Below are positions 10,679-19,627 of a stretch of 64,000 bases of DNA, in pieces. Every line of letters starts with the position of its first letter. Positions within the stretch are counted from its first letter, which is position 1. The translations under genes and the position numbers were made by a program. The notes under the pieces were generated by a model that was given only the letters and a program-made list of their open reading frames with translations, did not search any database and was not told the origin of the DNA. Origin of the DNA: Streptomyces zhaozhouensis (lineage in GTDB: Bacteria; Actinomycetota; Actinomycetes; Streptomycetales; Streptomycetaceae); the NCBI RefSeq assembly GCF_900230195.1, contig NZ_OCNE01000002.1, positions 1 through 64,000 on the forward strand, read 5' to 3'.

Positions 10679-12156
10679 CGGGCGGCGGGGCGAGGGAACC
10701 GGACCAGGCGGACACCGGGCGGCTGGCCGCGACGCTGGGCGCGCGCACCAGGAGCATGGTGTTCGGCACCGCTGAACCGTCGGCGATCGACGGCGAGTTG
10801 GAGCTGCTGACCACGATCGACCTGGCGCACGTCGTGATGCTGGCCGAGCGGCGGCTCGTGCCGGGGCGGGACGCGGCGGAGCTGCTGCGCCACGTCGGCC
10901 GGCTGCGAGCCGACGGCTTCCGCGAGCTGCACCACCGCCCCATGCCGCGCGGCCTCTACCTGATGTACGAGGCGCATCTGGTGTCCGCGCTGGGACCGGA
11001 GACCGGGGGCAAGCTGCACACGGGCCGTTCGCGCAACGACATCAAGGCCACCGCGACCGCGATGCGGCTGCGCGCCGAGCTGGCCGAGCTGCTCGGCCAG
11101 ACGCTGCGGCTCCAGGCCGTGCTGCTGTGCCGGGCTCGGGCGTACCGCGAGGTGGTGATGCCCGTCTACACGCACTACCAGCCCGCCATGCCGGTGACCT
11201 ACGGCTACTACCTCGCCGGGGTCGCCACGGCGCTGGAGCGCGACATCGCCGCGCTGCGCCACACGCTCGGGGAGCTGGACCGCTGTCCGCTGGGCGCCGG
11301 GGCGGTCTCCGGCACGGATCTGCCCATCGACCCGGCCCGCACGGCGGCGCTGCTGGGCTTCGAGGCGCCGGTGGCGCACGCGATGGACGCGGTGGCGAGC
11401 CGTGACACGGCGTTGCGTGCGGTGGCGGGCGCGGCGGGGGTGGGGCTGACGCTCAGCCGGCTGGCGACCGACCTCCAGCTGTGGAGCACCCAGGAGTTCG
11501 GCTTCGTCACGTTCCCCGAGCGGCTGGTCGGCGGGAGTTCCGCGATGCCGCAGAAGCGCAACGCGTTCCTGCTGGAACACGTCAAGGGCCGGGCGGGGGC
11601 GGCGGTCGGCGTCTGGACGGGCGCGGCCTCCTCGATGAAGTCGACCCCGTTCACCAACTCGATCGAGGTGGGCACGGAAGCGGTCAGTGAGGTGTGGGGC
11701 GCGCTGGCGGGGACGGTGGAGTCGGTGCTGCTCGCCCAGGTCCTGGTGAGCGGCGGGCGACCGGTGGCCGCCCGCATGGCCGCGCGCGCCGAGGAGGGCT
11801 TCGTGACCGCCACGGTCGTGGCGAACCGTCTGGTGCGGCAGGGCGTGCCGTTCCGCACCGCGCACCACACCGTGGGCGCCGCGGTGCGCCGGGCCGTCGA
11901 GTCCGGCTCCACCCGGCTGACGGGCGCCGACCTGCCGGCCGGCAGCGTTCCGCCGTTGGACGAGGTGACGGCGGAGCACCGCTACGGAGGCGGGCCCGGC
12001 ATGTTCGACACTTCCTTCGACGAGGTGCGCCGCCGGTTGGTCGACCACGCCGGATGGCTGCGCGGGAGGCGGGAGTCCTGGGCGGTGGCACGACAGCGAC
12101 TGGACGGGGCCGTGGCGGAGCTGACGGCCCGACCGGAGGGGAACGAGGCACCATGA
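10675..12156 (+). CDS. Argininosuccinate-lyase-superfamily enzyme, proposed fumarate-releasing step of diamino acid synthesis
   Basis: A 493-residue member of the fumarase/aspartase superfamily. Visible signatures are HTGRSRNDI (ASL region 1), THYQPAMPV (region 2) and GSSAMPQKRNAF, the mobile loop with the catalytic serine. The last differs from the usual GSSxMPxKxNP by Ala for Pro. It starts inside the stop of the PLP-enzyme gene (ATGA) and ends inside the start of the ATP-grasp gene (ATGA), so the three are translationally coupled. There are no other arginine genes here, so a role in arginine synthesis is unlikely. In the dabABC-type route this enzyme would cleave an N-(aspartyl) adduct to 2,3-diaminobutyrate plus fumarate. 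That role is inferred from gene context. Confidence 0.78.
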   Translation: MTGGGAREPDQADTGRLAATLGARTRSMVFGTAEPSAIDGELELLTTIDLAHVVMLAERRLVPGRDAAELLRHVGRLRADGFRELHHRPMPRGLYLMYEAHLVSALGPETGGKLHTGRSRNDIKATATAMRLRAELAELLGQTLRLQAVLLCRARAYREVVMPVYTHYQPAMPVTYGYYLAGVATALERDIAALRHTLGELDRCPLGAGAVSGTDLPIDPARTAALLGFEAPVAHAMDAVASRDTALRAVAGAAGVGLTLSRLATDLQLWSTQEFGFVTFPERLVGGSSAMPQKRNAFLLEHVKGRAGAAVGVWTGAASSMKSTPFTNSIEVGTEAVSEVWGALAGTVESVLLAQVLVSGGRPVAARMAARAEEGFVTATVVANRLVRQGVPFRTAHHTVGAAVRRAVESGSTRLTGADLPAGSVPPLDEVTAEHRYGGGPGMFDTSFDEVRRRLVDHAGWLRGRRESWAVARQRLDGAVAELTARPEGNEAP

Positions 12157-13457
12157 CCACGGAGAAGGAGACGGCGGGAACCGCGGGGACGGCCGCCGGC
12201 GCGGCCGGGACCGCGCCGGTGCTGGCGCTGCTGGAGAGCAACACCACGGGCAGCGGACGGGAGTTCTGCGCGGTGGCGCAAGGGCGCGGGCTGCGCCCCG
12301 TGCTGCTGGCCGGTTCCCCGGAGCGGTATCCGTACGCGGCGGCGGACGGGGTGGACACCGTGCGGTTGGACACCGGCGACCGGGACGCGGTGCTGAGGGC
12401 CTGCGCGGAGCTGGCGGAACGGGGCGCCGGGCTGGTCGGGGTCACCAGCAGCTCGGAGTACTTCATGGCGTCCGCGGCCGAGGTGGCCGGGAAGCTGGGG
12501 CTGCCGGCGCCGGACGGCGACGCCGTCGCCGGCTGCCGCCGCAAGGACCGGCAGCGCGAACTGCTGGCCGCCGCGGGGGTTCCGGTGCCGGGGTTCCGGG
12601 CCGTGACGGAGACCGGGGAGGCGGCGCGGGCGGCGGACCGGCTGGGGTACCCGGTGGTGCTCAAGCCGGTCAGCGGCTCGGGCTCGGTCGGGGTGCGGCT
12701 GTGCGCCGACCGCGCCGAGGTGGCCGGTTGGGCGGACCTGCTGCTCTCCCGCGAGGTGGACGAGCGCGGGGCGCCGGTCCCCCGGGAGATCCTGGTGGAG
12801 AGCGCGGTGAGCGGGCCCGAGTTCTCGGTGGAGACGTTCGACCGCGAGGTGGTCGCCGTCGTCGGCAAACGGCTCGGTGCCGAGCCGTACTTCGTGGAGA
12901 CCGGCCACGACATCCCCGCCCCGGTCGCCTGCGGGGTGCAGACGGAGCTGGGCCGTACGGCGCTGCGGGCGCTGGACGCGCTGGGCCTCGGCTGGGGAGC
13001 GGCCCATGTGGAGCTGCGTCTCGGGCCGAAGGGGCCGGTGGTCATCGAGGTCAACCCCCGGCTCGCCGGGGGGATGATCCCGGCCGCGGTCCTCGCCGCG
13101 CGCGGTGTCGACCTGGTCGACCGGGTGATCGCGCGGGCCAGCGGTCAGCCGGCCGCGACGGCGGGTCGCGGCCCGGGGCACGCGGCGGTCCGCTTCGTGA
13201 CGGCCCGGCGCGCGGGCGAGGTCACGGCCGTGCACGGGCTCGCCGAGGCGGAGCGCGCCCCGGGGGTGGTGCACGCGCACTGCACCGCGGTCCCCGGCCG
13301 GCGCGTGGAGATCACGCACAGCTTCCGGGACCGGCTGGGCTGCGTGGTGGCCACCGGGTCCGGGGCGGCCGAGGCCGGCGCGCGCGCCGAGGCGGCAGCC
13401 GGGCTGGTGCGCGTCGAACTGGCGGGGGGCGGCGACTCGGACGGTGCGGGCGGGTGA
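12153..13457 (+). CDS. ATP-grasp ligase (carboxylate-amine ligase type)
   Basis: A 434-residue ATP-grasp protein. After a low-complexity Ala/Gly/Thr N-terminus come a preATP-grasp Rossmann region (LALLESNTTG, then a VGVTSSSEYF stretch), the ATP-binding KPVSGSGSVGV loop, the hinge-side ILVESAVSGPEFSVE, and the Mg-binding EVNPRLAGGMI. This pattern is shared with L-amino-acid ligases and biosynthetic ATP-grasp enzymes that form an amide through an acyl phosphate. ATGA coupling precedes it and GTGA coupling follows it. The family assignment is clear but the substrates are not. It is not needed for the simple kinase/PLP/lyase route, so it may couple Asp or the diamino acid to another amine or carboxylate. 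Confidence 0.85.
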   Translation: MTTEKETAGTAGTAAGAAGTAPVLALLESNTTGSGREFCAVAQGRGLRPVLLAGSPERYPYAAADGVDTVRLDTGDRDAVLRACAELAERGAGLVGVTSSSEYFMASAAEVAGKLGLPAPDGDAVAGCRRKDRQRELLAAAGVPVPGFRAVTETGEAARAADRLGYPVVLKPVSGSGSVGVRLCADRAEVAGWADLLLSREVDERGAPVPREILVESAVSGPEFSVETFDREVVAVVGKRLGAEPYFVETGHDIPAPVACGVQTELGRTALRALDALGLGWGAAHVELRLGPKGPVVIEVNPRLAGGMIPAAVLAARGVDLVDRVIARASGQPAATAGRGPGHAAVRFVTARRAGEVTAVHGLAEAERAPGVVHAHCTAVPGRRVEITHSFRDRLGCVVATGSGAAEAGARAEAAAGLVRVELAGGGDSDGAGG

Positions 13458-16400
13458 GTGCCGAAGGGTTCACCCAGGCACCCCGCTGGGTCGCGCCGGG
13501 CGCGCGGCGGCCGGGCGCCGCCGCCCGGGTGGACCGCCCGCTGTCCGGACCGGTCCCGGAGCTGGAGACGCTGGCCGGCCGGTGGGGTGTGACCGTGTCC
13601 GACGTGTGGCTGGCCCTGCGGCTGCGGGTGCTGGCCACGGTCACGGCCGAGCGTGAGCTGCTGGTGGGGTACGTGCCGGCCGGGGCGGGCGGAGCGGCCC
13701 TGGCGCTGCGGGTGGCCGTGGGGAACTCCACCTGGCGGGAGCTGGTCCGCACGGTGGCCGAGGCGCGGAAGGCCGCCGCGGGGAGCGGCGCGGGGGCCGA
13801 GATCGTGCTTGACGCCCGGGTGGCGCAGGGCGCGGGCGGCGGGCTCCCGGCCGGCTGCGTGCTGCGGCTGGGCGTGGGCGGCGACGCGTCGGGGCCGCTT
13901 CTGCACGTGGGGTACGACCGGGGCGCCCTGGACGGGGAGTTCGCCGGACGCCTGGCCGGCTATCTGCGCGCCGCGCTCGGCGCGCTGGTGGCGGACCCCG
14001 AGGGCCCACACCACCGGGTGGGCCTGCTGTCGGAGCGGGAGGTCGCGACGCAGGTGTACGGCCTGTCCGGCCGCCGTGCCGAGCGGCCGGACGCCACGTT
14101 CACCGACGTCTTCGCGCGCGTCGCCCGGCGGGTGCCGGACGCGGTCGCCGTACGCCACCGGGACCGCGCCTGGACGTACGGCGAGCTGGACGGGCGTGCC
14201 GACCGGCTCGCCGGCGCCCTGCTCGACGCGGGCCTCGGCCCCGGGGAGACCGTGGGAGTGGCGGCGGAGCGGGGTTTCGACTGGGCGGTGGCGGTGCTGG
14301 CCGTGTGGAAGGCCGGCGGCGTGTACCTCCCGGCGTGTGCGGACGTGCCCGCCGGGAGGGCCGCGGCCGCCCTCGCGGCCAGCGGCTGCGGGCTCGTGCT
14401 GGCGGACGAGCGGAACGACGCGTGGGCGCGCCGGATCGCGGCCGGCCGGCGGGTGCTGCCCGTCGAGGACGGCCGACGGGGGACGGTGGGGGGCGGCGGC
14501 GCCCCGGCGGACCGCCGGGTGCCGGCCCGGCCCCGGGACGCCGCGTACCTCTATCTCACCTCGGGGTCGAGCGGGAGGCCCAAGGTCGCCGTCTGCGAAC
14601 ACGCGGGGCTGCTCAACCACCTGTACGCCAAGGTCGAGGACATGGGGCTGGCCGGGGAGGGGGCCGGCGCGGTGGTCGCGCAGACCGCCTCCCAGGGCTT
14701 CGACATCTCGCTGTGGCAGTTGACGGCGCCGCTGCTGGTCGGCGGCAGTACCCGGATCGTGGACGCCGAGGTGCTGCGCGACGTGGACGCGTTCGTGACC
14801 GAGATCGTGGCGGGCGGGGTCACGGTGGCCCAGGTCGTTCCCTCGTATCTGGAGGTGCTGCTGACCCGGCTGGAGCAGGAGCCGCGAACGCTGGGCGCGC
14901 TGCGGTCGCTCTCGGTCACCGGGGAGCCGCTGCGTCAGGAGCTGGTGCGGCGCTGGTTCGCGCTGTTCCCGGGTATCCCCCTGGTCAACGCGTACGGCGC
15001 CACCGAGGTGTCCGACGACACGATGCACGAGGTGCTCACGCGGCCGCCGGAGACCGGCTTCGTGCCGGTGGGGCGCCCGCTGCCGAACGTCCATGTCTAT
15101 GTGCTGGACGAGCATCTGGCGCTGCTGCCGCTCGGCGCCCCCGGCGAGATCATCTTCTCCGGCGTCTGTGTCGGCCGGGGCTATCTGAACGACGAGGAAC
15201 GCACCCGGCAGGCGTTCGTGCCCGACCCGTTCCGTCCCGGCGCCCGGATGTACCGCACCGGCGACTTCGGTCGGTGGCTGCCGGACGGCCGGCTGGAGTT
15301 CCTGGGCCGCCGGGACGAGCAGGTGAGGCTGCGCGGCTTCCGTATCGAACTGGGCGAGATCGAGAACCGGCTGCTGGCCGTCCCCGGTGTGCGGGAGGCC
15401 GCGGTGGTCATCGACCGGGCGGCCAGCGCGCATCCCCGGCTCGTCGCGTTCCACACCGGCCAGCCGGGCGCGGCCGCGCCGGGGGCCGAGGAGCTGCGGG
15501 CCGAGCTGTCCGCCGAGGTGCCCGCGTACATGGTCCCGGCCTCCTTCCACCGGCTGGACCGACTCCCGCTGACCGGCAACGGCAAGGTGGACAAACGGCT
15601 GCTGACCCGGCTGGCCGGCCCCCTGGAACAGGGCGGGCTCGCCGTCTCCGCCCCCGCCACCCCGGCCGAGCAGCGGCTCGCCACCCTCTGGGCCGAGGTG
15701 CTGCACGTGCCGCTGGAACGGATCGGCAGGGACGACGACTTCTTCGCGCTCGGCGGCACGTCGCTGGCGGCGGTGCGGCTCCAGATCCAGCTGCGCCGGG
15801 CGCTGTCGATGAGCCGGCTGCTGCGCTTCCCGGTCCTGCGCGCCATGGCGGCGGCCCTGGAGAACGGGGACGGGACCGGCGGAGCTGGCGGCCGTCGGCA
15901 GCCGGCGGCCGAGGGACTGCTCCAGCCCCTGTCCACGGTGCCCGGCGCCCATCACGGCCTGGTGTGCTTCCCCTACGCGGGCGGCAACGCGGTCAACTTC
16001 CGGACGCTGGCCCGCACGTTGGAGGGCGACGGCATCGCGGTCTACGGCGTGGAACTGCCCGGCCACGACCTGGTGTTGGACGGCGAACCACTGGCCGGGG
16101 TGCGCGAGGTGGCCGAACGGGTGTGCGCGGAGATCCGCGACCGGGTCGGCCTTCCGGTTCTGCTGTGGGGGCACAGTTCGGGCGCCGCCCACGCGTGGGA
16201 GACCGCGCGGCTGCTGGAGGGCGCGGGGCGGGCGGCGAAGCTGGTCTTCGTCGGCGGGCTGCTGCTGGCGGAGCCCGGTCCGCGACGCGGGGACGCGGCC
16301 GTCCGGGGCACGGACGACGACGGTGTGCTGGCCCGGATGCGCGCCCAGAGCTCCTACATCGAGCTGGACGGATACCAGCGGGAGCGGGCGCGGACGGTCG

Positions 16401-16696
16401 CGGCGGCGTACCGGCACGACGTCCTGAGCTCGGAGCGCCATCTGGACGCGATGCGCCGGCGCGGCCCCGGGGGCCGCCTCCGTACCCCGCTGGAGGTGGT
16501 GGTCGCCGAGGACGACCCCGCGACCGCCGGGGCGCGGCGGCGCTGGCGCGACTGGCTCCAGCTCGCGGAGCGCGTGCGGTGCCGTGAGCTGCCCGACGGC
16601 GGGCACTACTTCGTCAGCACCCGGGCCGGTTCCTGCGCCGCGCTGGTGCGGGCCGGCTGCGGGGTTCCCTCGGGCGCCGGGGAGGTCCCGGCATGA
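13454..16696 (+). CDS. Stand-alone NRPS: degenerate C - A - T - thioesterase
   Basis: A 1080-residue protein; the GTG start overlaps the previous stop (GTGA). Residues 1-195 resemble only the C-terminal half of a condensation domain and lack HHxxxDG, so condensation activity is unlikely. The A domain (about 215-720) has YLTSGSSGRPK followed by Val where Gly is usual, AYGATE, YRTGD and NGKVDK. The pocket read by eye is DIWQSTADDK, with the unusual YGATEVSDD segment; I cannot assign the substrate from the code, but the operon suggests a diamino acid. The T domain has LGGTSL at about residue 766. The C-terminal domain (835-1075) is thioesterase-like, with FPYAGGN, GHSSGA (nucleophile) and GGHYF, closer to type II TEs than to chain-terminating TE domains. 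It probably loads and delivers one residue in trans. Confidence 0.88.
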   Translation: MSAEGFTQAPRWVAPGARRPGAAARVDRPLSGPVPELETLAGRWGVTVSDVWLALRLRVLATVTAERELLVGYVPAGAGGAALALRVAVGNSTWRELVRTVAEARKAAAGSGAGAEIVLDARVAQGAGGGLPAGCVLRLGVGGDASGPLLHVGYDRGALDGEFAGRLAGYLRAALGALVADPEGPHHRVGLLSEREVATQVYGLSGRRAERPDATFTDVFARVARRVPDAVAVRHRDRAWTYGELDGRADRLAGALLDAGLGPGETVGVAAERGFDWAVAVLAVWKAGGVYLPACADVPAGRAAAALAASGCGLVLADERNDAWARRIAAGRRVLPVEDGRRGTVGGGGAPADRRVPARPRDAAYLYLTSGSSGRPKVAVCEHAGLLNHLYAKVEDMGLAGEGAGAVVAQTASQGFDISLWQLTAPLLVGGSTRIVDAEVLRDVDAFVTEIVAGGVTVAQVVPSYLEVLLTRLEQEPRTLGALRSLSVTGEPLRQELVRRWFALFPGIPLVNAYGATEVSDDTMHEVLTRPPETGFVPVGRPLPNVHVYVLDEHLALLPLGAPGEIIFSGVCVGRGYLNDEERTRQAFVPDPFRPGARMYRTGDFGRWLPDGRLEFLGRRDEQVRLRGFRIELGEIENRLLAVPGVREAAVVIDRAASAHPRLVAFHTGQPGAAAPGAEELRAELSAEVPAYMVPASFHRLDRLPLTGNGKVDKRLLTRLAGPLEQGGLAVSAPATPAEQRLATLWAEVLHVPLERIGRDDDFFALGGTSLAAVRLQIQLRRALSMSRLLRFPVLRAMAAALENGDGTGGAGGRRQPAAEGLLQPLSTVPGAHHGLVCFPYAGGNAVNFRTLARTLEGDGIAVYGVELPGHDLVLDGEPLAGVREVAERVCAEIRDRVGLPVLLWGHSSGAAHAWETARLLEGAGRAAKLVFVGGLLLAEPGPRRGDAAVRGTDDDGVLARMRAQSSYIELDGYQRERARTVAAAYRHDVLSSERHLDAMRRRGPGGRLRTPLEVVVAEDDPATAGARRRWRDWLQLAERVRCRELPDGGHYFVSTRAGSCAALVRAGCGVPSGAGEVPA

Positions 16697-17646
16697 CGGC
16701 CGGGGCCGAGCACGGCGTGCTGGACGCCCCGAGGAGCCCGCGGGCGGGCGCCGTGGGCGTGAGCGGCACATACGGCACGTTCGGCGAGCTGCTCCAGGGT
16801 GTGCTGCCGGGGCGCGCGGACGGCGACTTCCTGGTGACGCTGCCGATCGCGCGGTGGACCACGGCCACGTTCCGGGCGAGTGACGAGGCGGCGGTCCTGG
16901 AGGTCGTGCCGAGGCACAAGAAGAAGGCGCTGCGTCTGACGTCGATGATCCTGGACGACCTGCCGTGGCCGGTCGGCGGCCGGCTGACGATCGACAGCAC
17001 GCTGCCGGAGGGCAAGGGGCTCGCGAGCTCCTCGGCCGACCTGGTGGCCACCGCGCGGGCGGTGGGCAACGCGCTGGGGGTGGCGATGCCGCCGCGCAGG
17101 ATCGAGGGCTATCTGGCGCGCATCGAGCCGACCGACGGCGTCCTGTACCCGGGGATCGTGGCGTTCCGGCACCGCAGTGTGCGCCTGCTCGCCCGCCTGG
17201 GTTCGCTGCCGCCGATGGCGGTCGTGGGCGTCGACGAGGGCGGCGCGGTCGACACGGTGGACTTCAACCGGATCCCCAAGCCCTTCACCGCCGCCCACAA
17301 ACGCGAGTACGCCGACCTGCTGGAGCGGCTGAGCGGGGCCGTCGCACGCCACGACCTGGCGGCGGTGGGGGCGGTCGCCACCCGCAGCGCGCAGCTCAAC
17401 CAGGTGCTGCGGCACAAGTGGACGCTGGAGCCGCTGCTCGACGTCTGCCGTGAGGTGGGCGGCCTGGGGGTCGTCACCAGCCACAGCGGGACGACCCTGG
17501 GGGTGCTGCTGGACCCGGCGGGCCCGGGGTACGCGCACCGGCTGGCGGCCGCCGCCCAGGCGTGCGAGGAGCTGACCGGCGACGTCACCGTCTACCGCAC
17601 GCTGAGCTTCCCGGAGACGGACGCCCCGCCACCGCGCGGGGCGTGA
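16693..17646 (+). CDS. GHMP-family kinase, PduX/threonine-kinase-like (DabC type)
   Basis: A 317-residue GHMP kinase starting in an ATGA overlap with the A-T-TE gene. The ATP-binding motif is LPEGKGLASSSADL, the GHMP glycine/serine loop in the PduX variant. An N-terminal GTYGTFGELLQG and a C-terminal TSHSGTTLGVL segment also fit. PduX phosphorylates L-threonine on the side-chain oxygen, and the friulimicin DabC proposal uses the same chemistry to make O-phosphothreonine for 2,3-diaminobutyrate. As the last gene of the coupled operon it completes a kinase, PLP enzyme and lyase set. Serine as substrate (giving diaminopropionate) cannot be excluded. A cobalamin role is unlikely because no cobalamin genes are nearby. 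Confidence 0.8.
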   Translation: MTAGAEHGVLDAPRSPRAGAVGVSGTYGTFGELLQGVLPGRADGDFLVTLPIARWTTATFRASDEAAVLEVVPRHKKKALRLTSMILDDLPWPVGGRLTIDSTLPEGKGLASSSADLVATARAVGNALGVAMPPRRIEGYLARIEPTDGVLYPGIVAFRHRSVRLLARLGSLPPMAVVGVDEGGAVDTVDFNRIPKPFTAAHKREYADLLERLSGAVARHDLAAVGAVATRSAQLNQVLRHKWTLEPLLDVCREVGGLGVVTSHSGTTLGVLLDPAGPGYAHRLAAAAQACEELTGDVTVYRTLSFPETDAPPPRGA

Positions 17647-17707
17647 CGCCCCCGGGGTCAGGCGGCCGGTGCCGAGACAGCCCCGACCGCCGGGCGGGGG
17701 GCGTCAC
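17643..17707. terminator. Bidirectional terminator between convergent genes
   Basis: A perfect 11-bp inverted repeat (17643-17653 and 17697-17707) sits exactly on the stop codons of the GHMP kinase and of the convergent ABC exporter. The 43-nt interior is GC-rich and partly self-complementary. It would terminate both transcripts. Confidence 0.5.
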
Positions 17708-19569
17708 TTGACGAGCAGTTGCTGGCTGGCCAGCCGGCGGTAGAGCGGGCTGGTCTCCGTCAGCTCCTCGTGGCCGCCGACCGCCACGACCCGACCGCGT
17801 TCGAGGACGATGATCTGGTCGCTGTCCACCACGGTGGCCAGCCGGTGCGCCACCACCAGCAGGGTCCGGTCCGTGGAGACGGTGTCGATGGCCGAACGCA
17901 TCGCCGCCTCGTTTCCCGCGTCCAGGTTGCTGGTCGCCTCGTCGAGCAGCAGGATCGGCGGGGCGGACAAAAACGTGCGGGCCAGGGCGAGGCGTTGGCG
18001 CTCCCCGCCGGAGAGCAGCACGCCCGCCTGGCCGACGGTGGCGTCGAGCCCGAGCGGGTCGCGCTCCACGACCTCGGTGAGGTTGACGCCGGCCAGCACG
18101 CGGAGCATCTCCTCCTCGGTGGCGCCGGGGGCCGCCAGCGCCAGGTTGTCGCGCAGCGTGCCGGCCAGCGCGGGAGCCTCCTGCTCCACGTAGCCGAGCC
18201 TGCGGCGCAGTTCGGAGCGGGGGATGTCGCGCACGTCGTCGCCGTGCACCCGCAGGCTTCCGCCGGTGACGTCGTAGAAGCGCTCCACGAGGGACAGCAG
18301 CGTGGTCTTGCCCGCGCCGGACGGGCCGACGAGCGCGTTCCTGGAGCCGCGGGCGACCGTGAAGCTGACCTCGCTGAGCACCGGTTCCCCGGTCGGGTAG
18401 CCGAAGCTGACGTCGGAGAACTCGATCGCCGGCGTCTCGTCCCCGGCCTCGGCCCCGGCGGGCGCGACGCGTTCGCGGACGGTGAGGGCGGCGGCCCGGT
18501 CGGTACCGCTCTCCTCCGGCAGGACCAGCACCTCCTCGATCCGGTGCAGGGCGGCCAGGCCGCTCTGGAGCCGCGTGTAGGCGCTCAGCGCGCGGCCGAG
18601 CGGGAACCAGAGGGTGAACAGGAACAGGATGAAGGCGACCAGGTCGCCGACGCTCATCGCGCCGCTGGCGACCCGCGCGCCGCCGAGGCCGAGGACGACC
18701 AGGAAGGCCGCCTGGATGGTGGTGGAGGTGATCGGGTTGATCATCGCCTGGAGTCTGGCGATGCGCAGACCCGCCGTGTAGGCGCCCCTGACGGTGGCGT
18801 CGATGGTCTCGGCCTCCCGCTCCTCCGCCCGGCTGGCCCGGATCGTGCGCACAGCGGAGACGGCGCGTTCCACCGCGGAGGTCATCTCCCCCACCCGGTT
18901 CTGCACCTCACCTGAGGCGCCGCGCACCCGGCGGGCGAGCCCCACCACCGCGGCGACGCCCGCGGCGATGCCCAGCGCGGTGGCCCCGAAGAGCAGCGGG
19001 TCGATCAGGAGCATGGCGGCGGCGGAGCCGACGACCATGATCACGCTGGTCGCGGCCTCGAAGATGCCGGAGGTGACGACCGCGCGCAGCAGCGTCGTGT
19101 CCGCGCCCACGCGGGACAGCAGGTCCCCGGTGCGCCGCCGGTCGAACTCGGCGATGGGCAGCCGCAGCAGCCGCGCGACGAGCCTGCGCCGGGCGGTCAG
19201 CACCATGCCCTCCGCCGTGCGCTGCAGGAAGTAGTCGCGGACCCCGCCCACGACGGCCACCAGCAGCAGGATCACCGGCAGGGCGATCACGAAGCGGCCG
19301 ATGCCGTGGCCGTTCTCCATGTTCTCCAGCAGCTCCCGGGTGAGCAGCGGCTGCGCGAGGGTGCCCGCGGTCTGGAGCAGCGACAGCACCGCCACGACCA
19401 CCAGCGTTCCCCAGTAGGCGCCCAGATAGGGCCCCAGCGACCGGATGCCGACCGGGGCCGGCTCCTCGGTGCGGGGGCCGTCGCTCCCGTCACCGCCGCC
19501 GGGAGGCGTTCCCCGTGGGGCGGCAGCGGACGGGCGGCCGTCGGACCGAGCGGGCATCGACACCGTCAC
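17704..19569 (-). CDS. ABC exporter, fused permease-ATPase
   Basis: A 621-residue half-transporter of the MDR/lipid-exporter type. Hydrophobic segments lie in the first 330 residues (for example LVVVAVLSLLQTAG, FVIALPVILLLVAVVGG, IMVVGSAAAMLLI). The nucleotide-binding domain has Walker A GPSGAGKTT, Q-loop EQEAPAL, signature LSGGERQRLALAR, Walker B ILLLDEATSNLD and H-loop VVAHRL. It should act as a homodimer in the membrane. It sits 58 bp downstream of the SARP gene on the same strand, next to the peptide operon, so export of or self-resistance to the NRPS product is the natural guess. Confidence 0.93.
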   Translation of the reverse strand: MTVSMPARSDGRPSAAAPRGTPPGGGDGSDGPRTEEPAPVGIRSLGPYLGAYWGTLVVVAVLSLLQTAGTLAQPLLTRELLENMENGHGIGRFVIALPVILLLVAVVGGVRDYFLQRTAEGMVLTARRRLVARLLRLPIAEFDRRRTGDLLSRVGADTTLLRAVVTSGIFEAATSVIMVVGSAAAMLLIDPLLFGATALGIAAGVAAVVGLARRVRGASGEVQNRVGEMTSAVERAVSAVRTIRASRAEEREAETIDATVRGAYTAGLRIARLQAMINPITSTTIQAAFLVVLGLGGARVASGAMSVGDLVAFILFLFTLWFPLGRALSAYTRLQSGLAALHRIEEVLVLPEESGTDRAAALTVRERVAPAGAEAGDETPAIEFSDVSFGYPTGEPVLSEVSFTVARGSRNALVGPSGAGKTTLLSLVERFYDVTGGSLRVHGDDVRDIPRSELRRRLGYVEQEAPALAGTLRDNLALAAPGATEEEMLRVLAGVNLTEVVERDPLGLDATVGQAGVLLSGGERQRLALARTFLSAPPILLLDEATSNLDAGNEAAMRSAIDTVSTDRTLLVVAHRLATVVDSDQIIVLERGRVVAVGGHEELTETSPLYRRLASQQLLVK

Positions 19570-19627
19570 CTTTGTGTTCCTCCGTCGCTCGGGCCTGGAT
19601 CTCCTGCACGGACGTTAGGCATGGCGG

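Noticed and set aside
12701..13453. N-terminal extension of the A-T-TE frame
   Set aside because: It is out-of-frame sequence inside the ATP-grasp gene; the GTG at 13454 in a GTGA overlap is the natural start.
13145..16771. 1208-residue minus-strand open frame
   Set aside because: Arg/Pro/His/Gln-rich antisense shadow of the A-T-TE gene; no motif is visible.
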